Assembly: GCF_001311925.1 (NCBI RefSeq)
Contig: NZ_BBCG01000009.1
Coordinates: forward strand, 1-64,000
Length of the DNA stretch: 64,000 bases
From: Cellulosilyticum ruminicola JCM 14822
GTDB lineage: Bacteria > Bacillota > Clostridia > Lachnospirales > Cellulosilyticaceae
Direction of reading: 5' to 3'
The notes beneath the pieces are model-generated. The model saw nothing but the letters and a program-made list of their open reading frames with translations. It did not search any database and was not told the DNA's origin. Positions 17,612-27,801 of this stretch are shown here, piece after piece (within the stretch, counting starts at the first letter, position 1; every line of letters starts with the position of its first letter). A program made the translations under genes and the position numbers.

Positions 17612-17742
17612 ATAAAATTCCTTAAGTTTATATAAAATAGACTTGTGGAATTTTATTTTTCATAAAACTTTCTTTTTATTTCAATCTTGTTATAATAGAG
17701 GAAACGTTTGGCATTTTAATTCAAATTATAAAGGAGGAGTTT

Positions 17743-18939
17743 ATGACAAGATTACTTATTAAGTGGTTCATTAAAGATCATACAGAAACTAAACTTCCCA
17801 GTGTTCGTGAAGCTTACGGACGTCTTGGCAGTACTATAGGCATACTAGCCAATCTTCTTTTATGTACGACCAAAATAGGTGTGGGATTCCTATTTCATAG
17901 CATTGCTATCTTAGCCGATGGTTTTAACAACTTATCAGATGCAGGTTCTTCTATCGTTACTTTAGTAGGCTTTAAACTCTCTAGTAAACCAGCTGATGAA
18001 GATCATCCTTTCGGCCATGCCCGCATTGAATATATCTCAGGACTTATTATTTCTTTTATCATTTTTATATTAGGATTCGAACTCATTAAGTCTTCGATTA
18101 ATAAGATTTTACATCCTGATCCTATAGCTATTACAAGTCCTATGATTTTTGTCTTAGTGTTCTCAATTCTTTTGAAACTATGGCTAAGTTACTTTAATCA
18201 TAAACTAGGCAAAATCATCAACTCATCTACCCTAAAAGCTACTGCTGTAGATAGCCGCAATGATGTAGTGGCTACATCAGCCATTTTAATCGCCATGATT
18301 ATTGCATACTTTACCAACATACAATTAGATGGATATATGGGAGTATTTGTAGGATTATTCATTTTATATTCCGGTTATGGCATTTTAAAAGATACAACAA
18401 GTCCACTTCTAGGCCAGGCGCCAGATGCAGAATTAGTACGTGAACTTGGCTACTCACTGCTCAGTTATAACGGCATTTTAGGTTTTCATGACTTAGTCCT
18501 TCATAGCTATGGTCCAAATCAATACTTTGCTTCTGTCCATGTGGAAGTTTCTTCTGAAGAAGCCCTTTTAAGCTGTCATGATAAGTTAGATATTATTGAG
18601 CGTGATTTTAAAGCTAACTTTAATGTAGATTTAGTCATTCATCCAGATCCAGTCGTTATCTCTGACCCTGAAACAATGGCACTACGTTATAAAGTATCAC
18701 AGCTTATCCAAACCCTACATCCCAATCTTTCCCTTCACGATTTTCGCGTTGTATTAGGGACAACTCATACAAATCTTATATTCGATGTAGCCGTTCCAGC
18801 AGGATTTAAAACTTCACCGAAAGACTTAGCCGCGCAAATTGATGCCTTAGTCAAAACCATTGATAACACTTACTATACAGTGATTACAGTAGATATGAAT
18901 TACACTTCCACTTCTATTTCTTCTGAAAGCAAAGTGTAA
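17743..18939 (+). CDS. Cation diffusion facilitator family exporter
   Basis: A 398-residue membrane protein with six helices in the first 225 residues. Metal-site motifs are visible: ADGFNNLSDAGSS near residue 65 and AVDSRNDVVATS near residue 168, plus the DEDHPFGHARIEY loop. The cytosolic ferredoxin-like domain follows (HDLVLHSYGPNQYFASVHVEV) and a second, divergent copy extends the C-terminus by about 90 residues. Substrates are probably Zn2+, Mn2+ or Fe2+. AGGAGG precedes ATG 17743. Confidence 0.87.
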   Translation: MTRLLIKWFIKDHTETKLPSVREAYGRLGSTIGILANLLLCTTKIGVGFLFHSIAILADGFNNLSDAGSSIVTLVGFKLSSKPADEDHPFGHARIEYISGLIISFIIFILGFELIKSSINKILHPDPIAITSPMIFVLVFSILLKLWLSYFNHKLGKIINSSTLKATAVDSRNDVVATSAILIAMIIAYFTNIQLDGYMGVFVGLFILYSGYGILKDTTSPLLGQAPDAELVRELGYSLLSYNGILGFHDLVLHSYGPNQYFASVHVEVSSEEALLSCHDKLDIIERDFKANFNVDLVIHPDPVVISDPETMALRYKVSQLIQTLHPNLSLHDFRVVLGTTHTNLIFDVAVPAGFKTSPKDLAAQIDALVKTIDNTYYTVITVDMNYTSTSISSESKV

Positions 18940-18943
18940 AATT

Positions 18944-18987
18944 AAACAGGAGAACTCGCAAAATTTAATTTGCGGTTCTCCTGTTTT
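18944..18987. terminator. Bidirectional terminator
   Basis: The arms AAACAGGAGAACTCGCAAA and TTTGCGGTTCTCCTGTTT pair with one mismatch, between the convergent CDF and alpha-galactosidase genes. Confidence 0.8.
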
Positions 18988-19010
18988 GCTACTATATCAG
19001 TTAATCTTAT

Positions 19011-21202
19011 TTATACTTCAACTTTTATAAGATGAATGAGCTTGCTTGTAAAATCACCATGAATGCCTTGCATCAATAAGCCAGCATACATAAGGGTATC
19101 CCCACTATAGATTCTCTTTGTTGCCTCATCTTGGTATTTACCATTTGGATCTAAGCCTTTTAATGTAAGGCGGGTACTGTGACGGTTTGGTCTTGCTAAT
19201 ACTTGTACGAAAGTTACGAGCGCTTCACTCTTGTCTTTCGCTACCACTGACCATGCATCTTCATAATGATTGTCCGTATAATTTTTAAGGCGATAGTAAT
19301 CTCCCTACGGATTAAATCATTATATTTATGATACAAAGCCACTTGCTCTAGAATTTGATTTCTATCTTCTTCTGGAATACGTGTCACATCTAATTCATAG
19401 CCAAAAGTTCCCGCAAGCTACATGTCCTCTCGTCTTAAATGGTGTACTACGTCCTACTGTATGATTTGGACAATCACTCACATGGGCGCCCATACTTGAT
19501 AATGGATACATCATCGCTGTGCCCTGTTGAATTTCAAGTCTTTCAATAGCATCTGTATCATCTGAACACCAAATTTGTGGACTATAATATAACATACCAG
19601 GGTCGAATCTTGCCCCGCCACCAGAGCATCCCTCTAATAAAAGATTTGGGAAGTCTGTAGTTAAACGTTCTAAAAGTTCATAGACAGCTAACACATAGCG
19701 GTGATAAATTTCACCTTTTTGCTCAGCTGGCAGTTTACAGCTGCTCACATCTGTCAGCGGTCTATTCATATCCCATTTCACATAGGTAATATTAGTGCTT
19801 TCTAAAATGTTTTTTAAACAACCATAGACATAGTCTACGACTTCAGGCCTTGTTAAATCTAATACATATTGATTTCTTGCAAGTCCTGCCACTCTACCTT
19901 CAATATGAAATGCCCAGTCTGGATGAGCTTCATAGAGCTTAGAATCTGGTGAAATCATTTCCGGCTCAAACCATATGCCAAATTTGAGACCACGTTTATT
20001 CACTTCGTCTACTAAATATTTAAGACCTCCTTTTAGCTTTTCTTCATTGACGAACCAATCTCCTAATGAGGAATTGTCATCATTTCTATTGCCAAACCAG
20101 CCATCATCCATAACGAGCATTTCAATACCCACTTTCGCCGCTTCATCTGCAATGGCTAAAAGTTTATTGGTATCAAAGTCAAAGTAAGTCGCTTCCCAGT
20201 TATTGATTAAGATTGGTCTCTTAAGGTCTTTATACGAACTTCGGATGAGATGCTGACGATATACATCATGGAAGGTACGGCTCATCTGACCAATTCCTTC
20301 ATTAGAATAAACCATCACAACCTCTGGGGCGATGAAGCTTTCACCCTTTTTAAGCTGCCATCTAAAGTGCCAAGGATTGATACCCATAACAAAGCGGGTT
20401 GTATCAAATTGACTGCCTTCAGCTTGTGCCATGAAATTCCCTGAATAAACAAGGTTAAAACCATAAGCTTCGCCCATATCTTCTGTAGTTTCTGGTTTGA
20501 CAAGGGCCATAAAAGGATGATTTTGATGCCCTGATTCTCCTCTTGTAGAAGCGGTTTGATTTTTACCATAACCTACTTTCTTACGCTGAATATGTCTTTC
20601 TCTTGCCCATGAACCGTGTAATGTAATCATTTCAAAATCTATGCTATCGAAGTCTATACAGCAAGACATGACTTTATTTAAATAAATCTCTCACGACTTT
20701 CATTATAAATGCGTACACTTCTTGTAATGGCATCTAATTTTTCAAAGACACTATATACTAGCACTACTTTCAGTTTTAAAACTTCATCTATACATGTAAT
20801 CTCCAAGGTTTCACATTCATCCTCTTTGCCAAATGTAGCAGGAAGTCCTGGAAGCTTTGGTTTGCCCTTATAAATTTCATGGCTCACATAAGTGAAACGG
20901 CAAGCCTGGTCTCCATTTACATCTGTTACTTCTATAGAAGGTTCTCTAAAATCCCCTAAGCCACTGCCACTATATTCTGTAGGAAAAGCATCATAAAAAG
21001 ATAAACGGTCACGATTATTGATTTCTGGTGTAAAAGGATTTTCCTCAGTACGCATTAAGTAACTGGCATCGCCATCGCTAATCTTCCTGCCAAAATAAAC
21101 ATGGCCTAAAAATTTCTCCTGATCCACAAGTGCCATCATATATGTAGTATGATTGGCGTCTAATTTAAATATCTGTGCTTCCTGAAAAAATTGAATTCCC
21201 AT
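19011..21202 (-). CDS. GH36 alpha-galactosidase (three frameshifts)
   Basis: A retaining alpha-galactosidase of about 730 residues that would release terminal galactose from raffinose-type sugars and galactomannans. The N-terminal beta domain starts MGIQFFQEAQIFKLDANH. The catalytic barrel has EMLVMDDGWFG, the nucleophile in YVKWDMNR and the acid/base in WCSDDTDAIERL; CSGGGARFD is also typical. Three single-base lesions split it: near 20685 (one T short), 19411 (one G extra) and 19299 (one T short). Correcting each restores family sequence across the break, for example GTFGYELDVTRIP. No signal peptide is present, so the enzyme is cytoplasmic. Sequencing error is likely. Confidence 0.87.
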
Positions 21203-21272
21203 ACTCTACTCTCCCCTAAATTCTTCTGTTTCCTATCGTCTTACTGCTGGCTTTTACTACTCTCTTTACAAA

Positions 21273-22619
21273 TTATAATCTATTAATGATATCTTCATTT
21301 CTTTCGATTTGCATTTCAGCTTCCCATTTTTCAATTTGTTCATAAATAGCTGGTGTCGCTTTATCTGAAATAACAGCTTCTTTCACTTGATCTTTTACTT
21401 CTTCTAAAGGTGTGGTATAAATGTCTTTATGTACATTTGTTACTTTGATAAGATGGTAACCAAATTGTGTTTTAACTGGCGCAGAGACTTCTCCCTCTTT
21501 TAATTCTTTAGCACCATTTAAGAAGTCTTGGTCATAAGCTCTTGATTCATATTGAATATAACCTAATGCACCGCCTTCATCTTTTGTACCATCTGTACCA
21601 TATTTTTTAGCTAAATCAGCGAAGCTTGCCCCTCTATTGTATTCTTCTTTAATTTTATTAGCTTCTTCTTCTGTTGCTACTAAAATATGATACATATTTG
21701 CACCTGGCGCATACATGTAATCTACTATATTGGCATTATAATAATCTTTAAGTTCTTGATCTGATACAGTAATTTCTTTGCTTATCTTATCCATGATATT
21801 TGTAATTGTCATATTTTCTTTAATTCGTTCTTTATAACCTTCTTCTGTTAATCCTGTAGTACTTAATGCTGCTTTAAACTCAGCTTCTGAAGGATAACTT
21901 GCCTTAGCTGCTTTAAATTCAGTATCTACCTCACTAGTTTTAGGCTCTAATTTAAGTTCTTTTCCTTTTATGAGCGCAACTTTGTTTTTAATAATGTAAT
22001 CTACAACTTCTTTTTTGCGATCTGCTATAAGTTTTTTACCTTCTTCTGATTTAAAGAAAGAAGATTCATACTGATATTGAAGCTGCATAACTGCTATTTC
22101 ATAGCTTACTTGCGCCTCTATTTCTCTAACTGTAATGACTTCATCCCCTACTTTTGCTACAATATCTGTCATATTCACTGGTTCTACAGCTTGTTTTGAA
22201 ATAGCTACTGTACTTGTTTCTTTAACCCATTTTGTTTCTACACCAAGTACCTCCCTTATGCATTTCACTGGTACAAAAATAGAACCCTCTTTTTTAACAG
22301 GTTTTGTATCCATTGAAGCTTTTTTGCCGTTAATCAACATTTCTGCTTTACCTACAGTTAAGATGACTTCTTTGCCTTCTTGAGAAATAGTCGCTTGTTG
22401 CACCTTAGCATCCCATTTTACATCTGCCCCTAATTTTTCACTGATAAAACGTAATGGTACTAATGTGCAATTATTTTTATCTACAAATGGTTTCACCCCT
22501 TCAAATTGAACAGCTTCATTATTAATTGTTACATTAATAGCTTTTGGCGCTGCCATCACATTTGTAGATACTGCCATTATCATTCCTAATAATACTGTGA
22601 ACATTTTCTTTGATTTCAT
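21273..22619 (-). CDS. Secreted PpiC-type peptidyl-prolyl isomerase with copper amine oxidase-N domain
   Basis: A 448-residue protein with a signal peptide (KKMFTVLLGMIMAVSTNVMAA). Next comes a CuAO-N-like domain of paired strands (VPLRFISEKLGADVKWD, then VPVKCIREVLGVETKW). A SurA/PrsA-like helical domain runs from about 150 to 300. A parvulin domain follows (about 305-410), with ANMYHILVATEEEANKI, GGALGYIQ and FGYHLIKV. It probably folds exported proteins at the wall, where the CuAO-N module may help attach it. There is no lipobox Cys after the signal, unlike PrsA. Confidence 0.85.
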   Translation of the reverse strand: MKSKKMFTVLLGMIMAVSTNVMAAPKAINVTINNEAVQFEGVKPFVDKNNCTLVPLRFISEKLGADVKWDAKVQQATISQEGKEVILTVGKAEMLINGKKASMDTKPVKKEGSIFVPVKCIREVLGVETKWVKETSTVAISKQAVEPVNMTDIVAKVGDEVITVREIEAQVSYEIAVMQLQYQYESSFFKSEEGKKLIADRKKEVVDYIIKNKVALIKGKELKLEPKTSEVDTEFKAAKASYPSEAEFKAALSTTGLTEEGYKERIKENMTITNIMDKISKEITVSDQELKDYYNANIVDYMYAPGANMYHILVATEEEANKIKEEYNRGASFADLAKKYGTDGTKDEGGALGYIQYESRAYDQDFLNGAKELKEGEVSAPVKTQFGYHLIKVTNVHKDIYTTPLEEVKDQVKEAVISDKATPAIYEQIEKWEAEMQIERNEDIINRL

Positions 22620-22756
22620 TGTGCTTCTCTCCTTTTTTATGTATGAATTTTAATCAACTTATTCGTGTAATAATCCCTTATTCCTAGAAGCTTTTTTATC
22701 TTTTAGGATACTTTATTATATCACAATAGTTAATATTTTATATAAATTTATTATTT

Positions 22757-23227
22757 TTAAACTATTTCTTTGTAAAGTAATGTCATTTCCTTTTCATAAA
22801 CATCATTTTTATAAATATCTATGCCATAAGCAATTTTAAAGCCTTGTTTAGCATAAAACTTCTGTGCCCAATTAGCTTTTTTATGAACTTCTAATAACAC
22901 TTCTTTCATACCATTTTTTTGAAATTCATCTACTAAATAATTCATCGTTTTAGTCCCATAACCTTGACCATAATAAATATCTAACAAATAAAACGCTGTA
23001 ATATACATGACTTTTTCCGTCTTACGCTTATAGCCCACAAAACCTAATTGTTTTTCATTATCCTCTATAATATCAATATGATAACCTGAAGGCAGGGCAT
23101 CTTCGTATTTATGCGCCTGTTTAATAAAAGCATCCCCCATAAAAGGGGCATATAATTTATGCGTTCCTAAACATACCTTTCCAATAAATTCTTGATCTTC
23201 CAGTTCTGCTTTTCTTAATCTTATCAT
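22757..23227 (-). CDS. GNAT-family N-acetyltransferase
   Basis: A 156-residue GNAT protein. The central strand AFYLLDIYYGQGYGTKTMNYLVDEF carries the acetyl-CoA binding Q/R-x-x-G-x-G/A motif (GQGYGT), followed by EVLLEVHKKANWAQKFYAKQGFK, the typical C-terminal half. The gene is intact and solitary. The substrate cannot be predicted. Confidence 0.82.
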   Translation of the reverse strand: MIRLRKAELEDQEFIGKVCLGTHKLYAPFMGDAFIKQAHKYEDALPSGYHIDIIEDNEKQLGFVGYKRKTEKVMYITAFYLLDIYYGQGYGTKTMNYLVDEFQKNGMKEVLLEVHKKANWAQKFYAKQGFKIAYGIDIYKNDVYEKEMTLLYKEIV

Positions 23228-23360
23228 CTTTTCAATTTCCTCATTTTTCTATTTATTCAATATTGTTTGTATTCAATTATACTACTTGTTTTGAAAATAA
23301 AAAGTATAATTCTGTAATTTTTGCATAAATTACCTGTATATTTTAATAGGAGGTTGTATT

Positions 23361-24052
23361 ATGCATTTCTTTAATAGACATTCAAATCAAATTTCAAGGA
23401 TAATCTTTATTTTATGTGTAGCCATCGGTATTCCTTTAGTCTGCACTGCCAATATCTTTCCACCCAAAACGGTAGAACTGGAATACAATACAGCAGATAT
23501 TATCCTTCCTGATGGGCGTACCATCAAACAAAATATTGCTGTAAAGGATGATTTGATTTTCATTCCTTATGAGACGTTGGAGGTCATTACTAATGAAGAC
23601 GTCTGCTGGGACCCAGAAGATCAGACCCTTACCATTGGTAATCTGGCCAATTCCAAAGCTATGAGTGATATTTTAAAAGTTTATCATTATGACTATGACA
23701 ACAATCGGGCTTATCTCTATGCACCTGATGTAAAAACCAATAAACCCATGTGTATGGGCAATATCACCCATAACTTAGGCTATTCATTTTCTAATGTCCA
23801 GTCTGCTTCATTTAATCTGAGTGGACACTATCATCATTTAAAAGGACTTCTCGGCTGTGAAGATTTCAAATCAACAAGTGGTATCATCAGCGTTTATTTA
23901 GATGACAATCTTTTAGCAACTTATACTCTAAATAGCGACAGCTTACCTGAAAAATCGATTTAGATCTAACAGGAGGCAATCAACTTAAATTCGTATTCTC
24001 CAAGTTCTCCCCTAACTCTCAGATTGATTTAGCTGATACTTACATCGAGTAA
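23361..24052 (+). CDS. Exported CuAO-N plus NPCBM-like protein (frameshifted)
   Basis: The N-terminal hydrophobic segment (SRIIFILCVAIGIPLVCTAN) is a signal peptide or anchor. Residues about 35-90 resemble a copper amine oxidase N-terminal-like repeat (VKDDLIFIPYETLEVITNE). Residues about 105-230 look like an NPCBM carbohydrate-binding domain (NITHNLGYSFSNVQSASFNL). The frame is lost in an A5 run at 23950-23954; with one more A it continues IDLDLTGGNQLKFVFSKFSP and ends at 24052 with 230 residues. AGGAGG precedes ATG 23361. A cell-surface binding role is inferred. Confidence 0.7.
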
Positions 24053-24059
24053 AGGCAGT

Positions 24060-24510
24060 TTACCAACGGGGGCGGTTTGACGCAGGGCTGCCAGCTAGTA
24101 ACCAAAGTTTTAAAAGATTTTAAGTTACCCCTTAGGCGAGCTGTGAAACTGTGGGTGACTAGCTACACCTTACGCAATTTTTGAGACTCTAAGTTTGATA
24201 ATAAGTGCAACAGTTGAAAACTCACGCACTCCGCTTACTCAAACAATCAACTTAAAACCGCACTCATTATCTTCTCTAAGAGTCTCATAAAATTACTCCA
24301 CAGGTAGACTAGTCCCCCTCAGTTCCACAACTCTCTATTCCGTAACTTTGACGTTTTTTCTAAGACTTTGGATTGTCAATAGAATTACTTTAGGGGTTTG
24401 CTGGCAGCTTCGAGTCCAACTGCGCTCCATCTAGTAACCTGTGACGTTTAAAAGAAGATGTGAATTATTCCACTTTTAAAAAATATGCCTCGAGATTTCG
24501 GGGCATATTT
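24060..24510. repeat. Nested repeat island around palindromic copy 2
   Basis: No gene is present. The flanks of the palindromic element carry matching pieces: CTGCCAGC near 24093 and GCTGGCAG near 24402 are inverted, and CTAGTAACC followed by TTTAAAAG occurs near 24097-24115 and again near 24431-24452 as a direct repeat. A small hairpin, AAATATGCC and GGCATATTT, at about 24479-24513 closes the island. The arrangement suggests an element inserted within, or duplicated together with, another repeat. Confidence 0.5.
24143..24328 (+). repeat. Dispersed palindromic element, copy 2
   Basis: A 186-base copy of the element at 10468-10651. The outer arms pair at 24143-24162 with 24309-24328. Inner stems pair at 24183-24190 with 24279-24286 (GAGACTCT/AGAGTCTC), 24197-24208 with 24260-24271, and 24212-24217 with 24247-24252 (AGTTGA/TCAACT). 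Several stem positions differ from copy 1 on both sides so that pairing is kept. The apical loop reads ACTCACGCACTCCGCTTACTC. It sits between convergent genes. Confidence 0.78.
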
Positions 24511-24569
24511 TATATGAGTATCTATGTTATTACATTGTATATAAAAAATCTATAACCTAATAAACTCTC

Positions 24570-25270
24570 TTACATAGTTAAGTTTCTTATTTCTCTTACT
24601 AACTCTTTACCGCTTAGGTTGTTGTGAACGTGGATGCGGCGGAGTTTTGATGGGTGCGGGTGGCTAGCTCGGTGATTTGGAAATCTACGCCTACATCATT
24701 GCATACTTGTCTAGATTTTTCACCTAGATGGTTTTCGATAGTTTCAAAGGATTTTGTGATTTCTAGTAAAAGTTTGTTTTTGTTTAAGTAACTCATATTG
24801 CAGTGGCTATAGGTGTAGCTTTGGAAATCGATAAGGCCACTCTTTTCCATTTCTTTGGCTTCTTGCCAGTTGAAGTGATTATTGGCTGTTGTTTGTTTGC
24901 CTACTACTTTCATTGGCACAAAGAAGGTGGCTTCTATATTTTGGGCCACAAGTACAGAATAGGCATTGGTGTAATTGCATCATCGAAGGTAATTAAAATC
25001 GTTTTTTTAGATAGTCCCTTGTTGCCTTCTTTATAAGCTTTGTAATCTACAAAGTTAATGGGAGTATAACCTTCATTTATTTGATTTATTAATTTATCTT
25101 TTTCATTGTAAGTTATAAAACGTATGGTGTGATAAGTTGTATCGAAGTCTTTGAGCTTGATTATAAAATCCGCCATTACTTGCCAAGATTGTTGGTACAT
25201 AACAAAATAGCAATCATACTATAATAGCAAGTAGGCTAATTTTTCTTTCTGCCTCCCTACACTTTTTCAT
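24570..25270 (-). pseudogene. Polysaccharide deacetylase remnant
   Basis: Read across several shifts, the gene starts at ATG 25270 (MKKCREAERKISLLAIIV) and continues with NEGYTPINFVDYKAYKEGNK and TILITFDDA. After a missing T near 24973 comes YTNAYSVLVAQNIEATFFVP, the NodB-type core. The second metal site reads YSHCNM, in which the second His of the usual HTHTH is not obvious. After LGEK the sequence jumps to VCNDVGVDFQITEL, so an internal segment is missing. A final shift near 24655 leads to RRIHVHNNLSGKELVREI and a stop at 24570. The deletion plus three frameshifts point to a real pseudogene. Confidence 0.72.
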
Positions 25271-25402
25271 ATAAATCCTCTTTCATATTCTTATTACATC
25301 GAATATGCTAAAATATATCTTGTAAAATTATATATCTTTAATGTTACAATTATTATTATACTTAAATTGAATTTCAAATAATTTACAGATAAAGGAGTTA
25401 TT

Positions 25403-26302
25403 ATGCCTTATAAACACTTAGGAGAAGATGCTTTCGATGATGAAAAGTATCTTAAAGCACTGAATTATTTTCAAAAAGCCTATTCTTTAGGCGACCGTAG
25501 TAGTGAACTTTTATTAAATTTAGCATTAACTTATGAAGCTTTAGGAAATGATGAAGAAGCCATGAAAACTTTTAAAGAACTTACTCTCATAGACCCAGAT
25601 GAATGCCGTGCTTATTATGGCATTGGCAGCATTTTAGATGAGCGTAACGATTTGAAGGCTGCCCTGCCTTATTATGAAAAGGCCATCGCCCTTAATCCTT
25701 TTTATGATCGTGCTTATTTCTTTTTAGCTAGTGGTTATGATGAATTAGGTGATACTGAAAAAGCTATTATGTATTATAAAGAACTTTTAAATCTGGTACC
25801 TGATGACTTTTGGGGGCTTACAAATCTAGGATCAATTTATGAAAATAATGGTTTATATGAAGAAGCTTATAATCTTTTTTACAAAACCTATGAAATTGAT
25901 GCACAAGATGCCACCTCACTTTTTAATATGGGTGTCATATGTGGCCGACTAAAACGTTTTGAAGATGCCATACTATATTATAAGAAGGCATTAAAATTGG
26001 AGCCTTCACCTTATACTTTTTTAAATTTAGCCGTTTTATATAAAGACATTGGCTTTCTTGACAAAGGACTTCATTATCTTACAGAAGGCATTAATGAAAA
26101 TCCCGATTGTGGCTTTCTTTATTACAATCGTGCATGCTTTTGGGCTCTTGATTTAAATAAAAATCACATTCTAGATGAAACTTTATTAAATAATGCACTA
26201 ACAGATTTTCAAAAGTCTGTCAATATCAACAAAGAATTTCTCACTTATGGTGAAAAAGATGAAGACCTTAAATTAGTTTTGTCACATTATTATAGAAGTT
26301 AA
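25403..26302 (+). CDS. TPR-repeat protein
   Basis: A 299-residue protein made of about seven tetratricopeptide repeats, for example ALNYFQKAYSLGDRSSELLL, LPYYEKAIALNPFYDRAYFF and AILYYKKALKLEPSPYTFLN. There is no signal or membrane segment, so it is a cytosolic scaffold for protein contacts. AAAGGAG precedes ATG 25403. It lies just upstream of trkA in the same direction with 93 bases between, but nothing ties it to potassium transport. Confidence 0.85.
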   Translation: MPYKHLGEDAFDDEKYLKALNYFQKAYSLGDRSSELLLNLALTYEALGNDEEAMKTFKELTLIDPDECRAYYGIGSILDERNDLKAALPYYEKAIALNPFYDRAYFFLASGYDELGDTEKAIMYYKELLNLVPDDFWGLTNLGSIYENNGLYEEAYNLFYKTYEIDAQDATSLFNMGVICGRLKRFEDAILYYKKALKLEPSPYTFLNLAVLYKDIGFLDKGLHYLTEGINENPDCGFLYYNRACFWALDLNKNHILDETLLNNALTDFQKSVNINKEFLTYGEKDEDLKLVLSHYYRS

Positions 26303-26395
26303 TAAAAATTTGATTTTATATTTACTATCTCTAATATAAAATTATATAATAAAAATAGGTTTACTAGACTACAAATTATTACTAGGAGAATTATT

Positions 26396-27801
26396 ATGAA
26401 TGTAATTATTGTGGGTGTGGGTAAATTAGGTTACACATTAGCGTTGCATCTTGCTTCTGAACATAATGATGTAACTGTTATTGACCCAAATCCTAAGGCA
26501 ATCGAAAAGGTAGAAAATGCATTAGATGTTATGCCTATCAAAGGAAAAGGCTTCAGCACTAGTACACTTATCGAAGCTGGCAGTCAAACTGCGGACTTAC
26601 TCATCGCAGTAACGGGCCGTGATGAGATTAATATGCTTTGCTGTTTGACTGCTAAAAGTTAGGTGTAGCACGTACTATTGCACGTATTCGTGACCCAGAA
26701 TATGCTAGAGAATTACTGCTTATTAAAGAAGACTTAGGCCTCGATATGGTCATTAATCCAGAAGAAGCCGCTGCTGATGAAATTGCACGTATCATTACTG
26801 CTCTTCCTGGTAGTGCTGTCAAAATTGAAAACTTTGCAAAAGGCCGTGTACGTATGGTGGAACTCATTGTAAAAGCAAATATGCCTTTAGCTGGTATGCA
26901 GCTAAAACATATTTCTGAGAAATTCCCAGATCCACTACTTATCGGTGCAATTATTCGAAATGGTAATTTAATCATTCCTAAAGGAGATGATATATTACAA
27001 GTTAATGATGCGATTTATGTCGTAGGTAAAACAGCAAGTATGCTAAGTTTCTGTAAGAGTCTTCAAGGTGTCTCTACTAAAGTACGTAATGTTATGATTG
27101 TAGGTGGTGGTAGAATTGCTTATTATCTTGCGAGACTTCTTGGACAAATGCATATCAAAGTAACAATTATCGAAAAAGATGAAGAGACTTGCTTAGCACT
27201 TGCTGAAAATTTACCACAAGCTTTAATTATTCATGGTGATGGTACAGATAGTTTATTACTTCAATCTGAGCATTTTGAAAGTACTGATGCTTTCATTTCT
27301 TTAACTGGACGTGATGAAGAAAACCTTATTGCAACCCTTATTGCCAAACGTCACAATGTGGAACGTGTTATTACAAAAATTAGCCGTAATCACTGCTCTG
27401 AACTGATCTCTGATTTAGGTATTGATACTGTTATCACACCACAAGACATTATTACAAATAACATCTTAAAAAATGTGCGTGGACACGCTATAGAAACCCT
27501 TCACCGTATGATGGGCACAGATGGCGAAATGATTGAGTTTATTGCTTCTGAAGAAGATGGCATCTTAAATATTCCTTTAGCAAAACTTGAATTTATCCCT
27601 GATGTACTTATTACAACAATCGTACGTAAAAATGAAGTAATCGTTCCTACAGGTAATGATTGTATCTTTAAAGGTGACCGTGTTTTAATTATTACAAAAC
27701 AGCATATTACAAGTTTAAAAGAAATTGCTACTAAGGCAGGAGGATTCACAAATGAACTTAAAAATAGTATTAAGAAGTTTGGGAATGCTCTTGGTATGTG
27801 A
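26396..27801 (+). CDS. trkA: Trk potassium uptake regulatory protein TrkA (frameshifted)
   Basis: A peripheral NAD-binding subunit that gates TrkH. Two RCK halves are seen. The first Rossmann fold begins NVIIVGVGKLGYTLALHLA; the second begins NVMIVGGGRIAYYLARLLG near residue 234. Each is followed by a TrkA-C domain (AGMQLKHISEKFPDPLLIGA, then IPLAKLEFIPDVLITTIVRK). The frame breaks in AAAA at 26654-26657; one more A gives AKKLGVARTIARIRDPEYAR and a normal 468-residue protein. The end overlaps the trkH start by 50 bases. Inactivation would be surprising in an otherwise intact trkAH pair. Confidence 0.9.

Noticed and set aside
20250-20569. Small frames within the alpha-galactosidase region
   Set aside because: They are shadows of the conserved GH36 coding frame.
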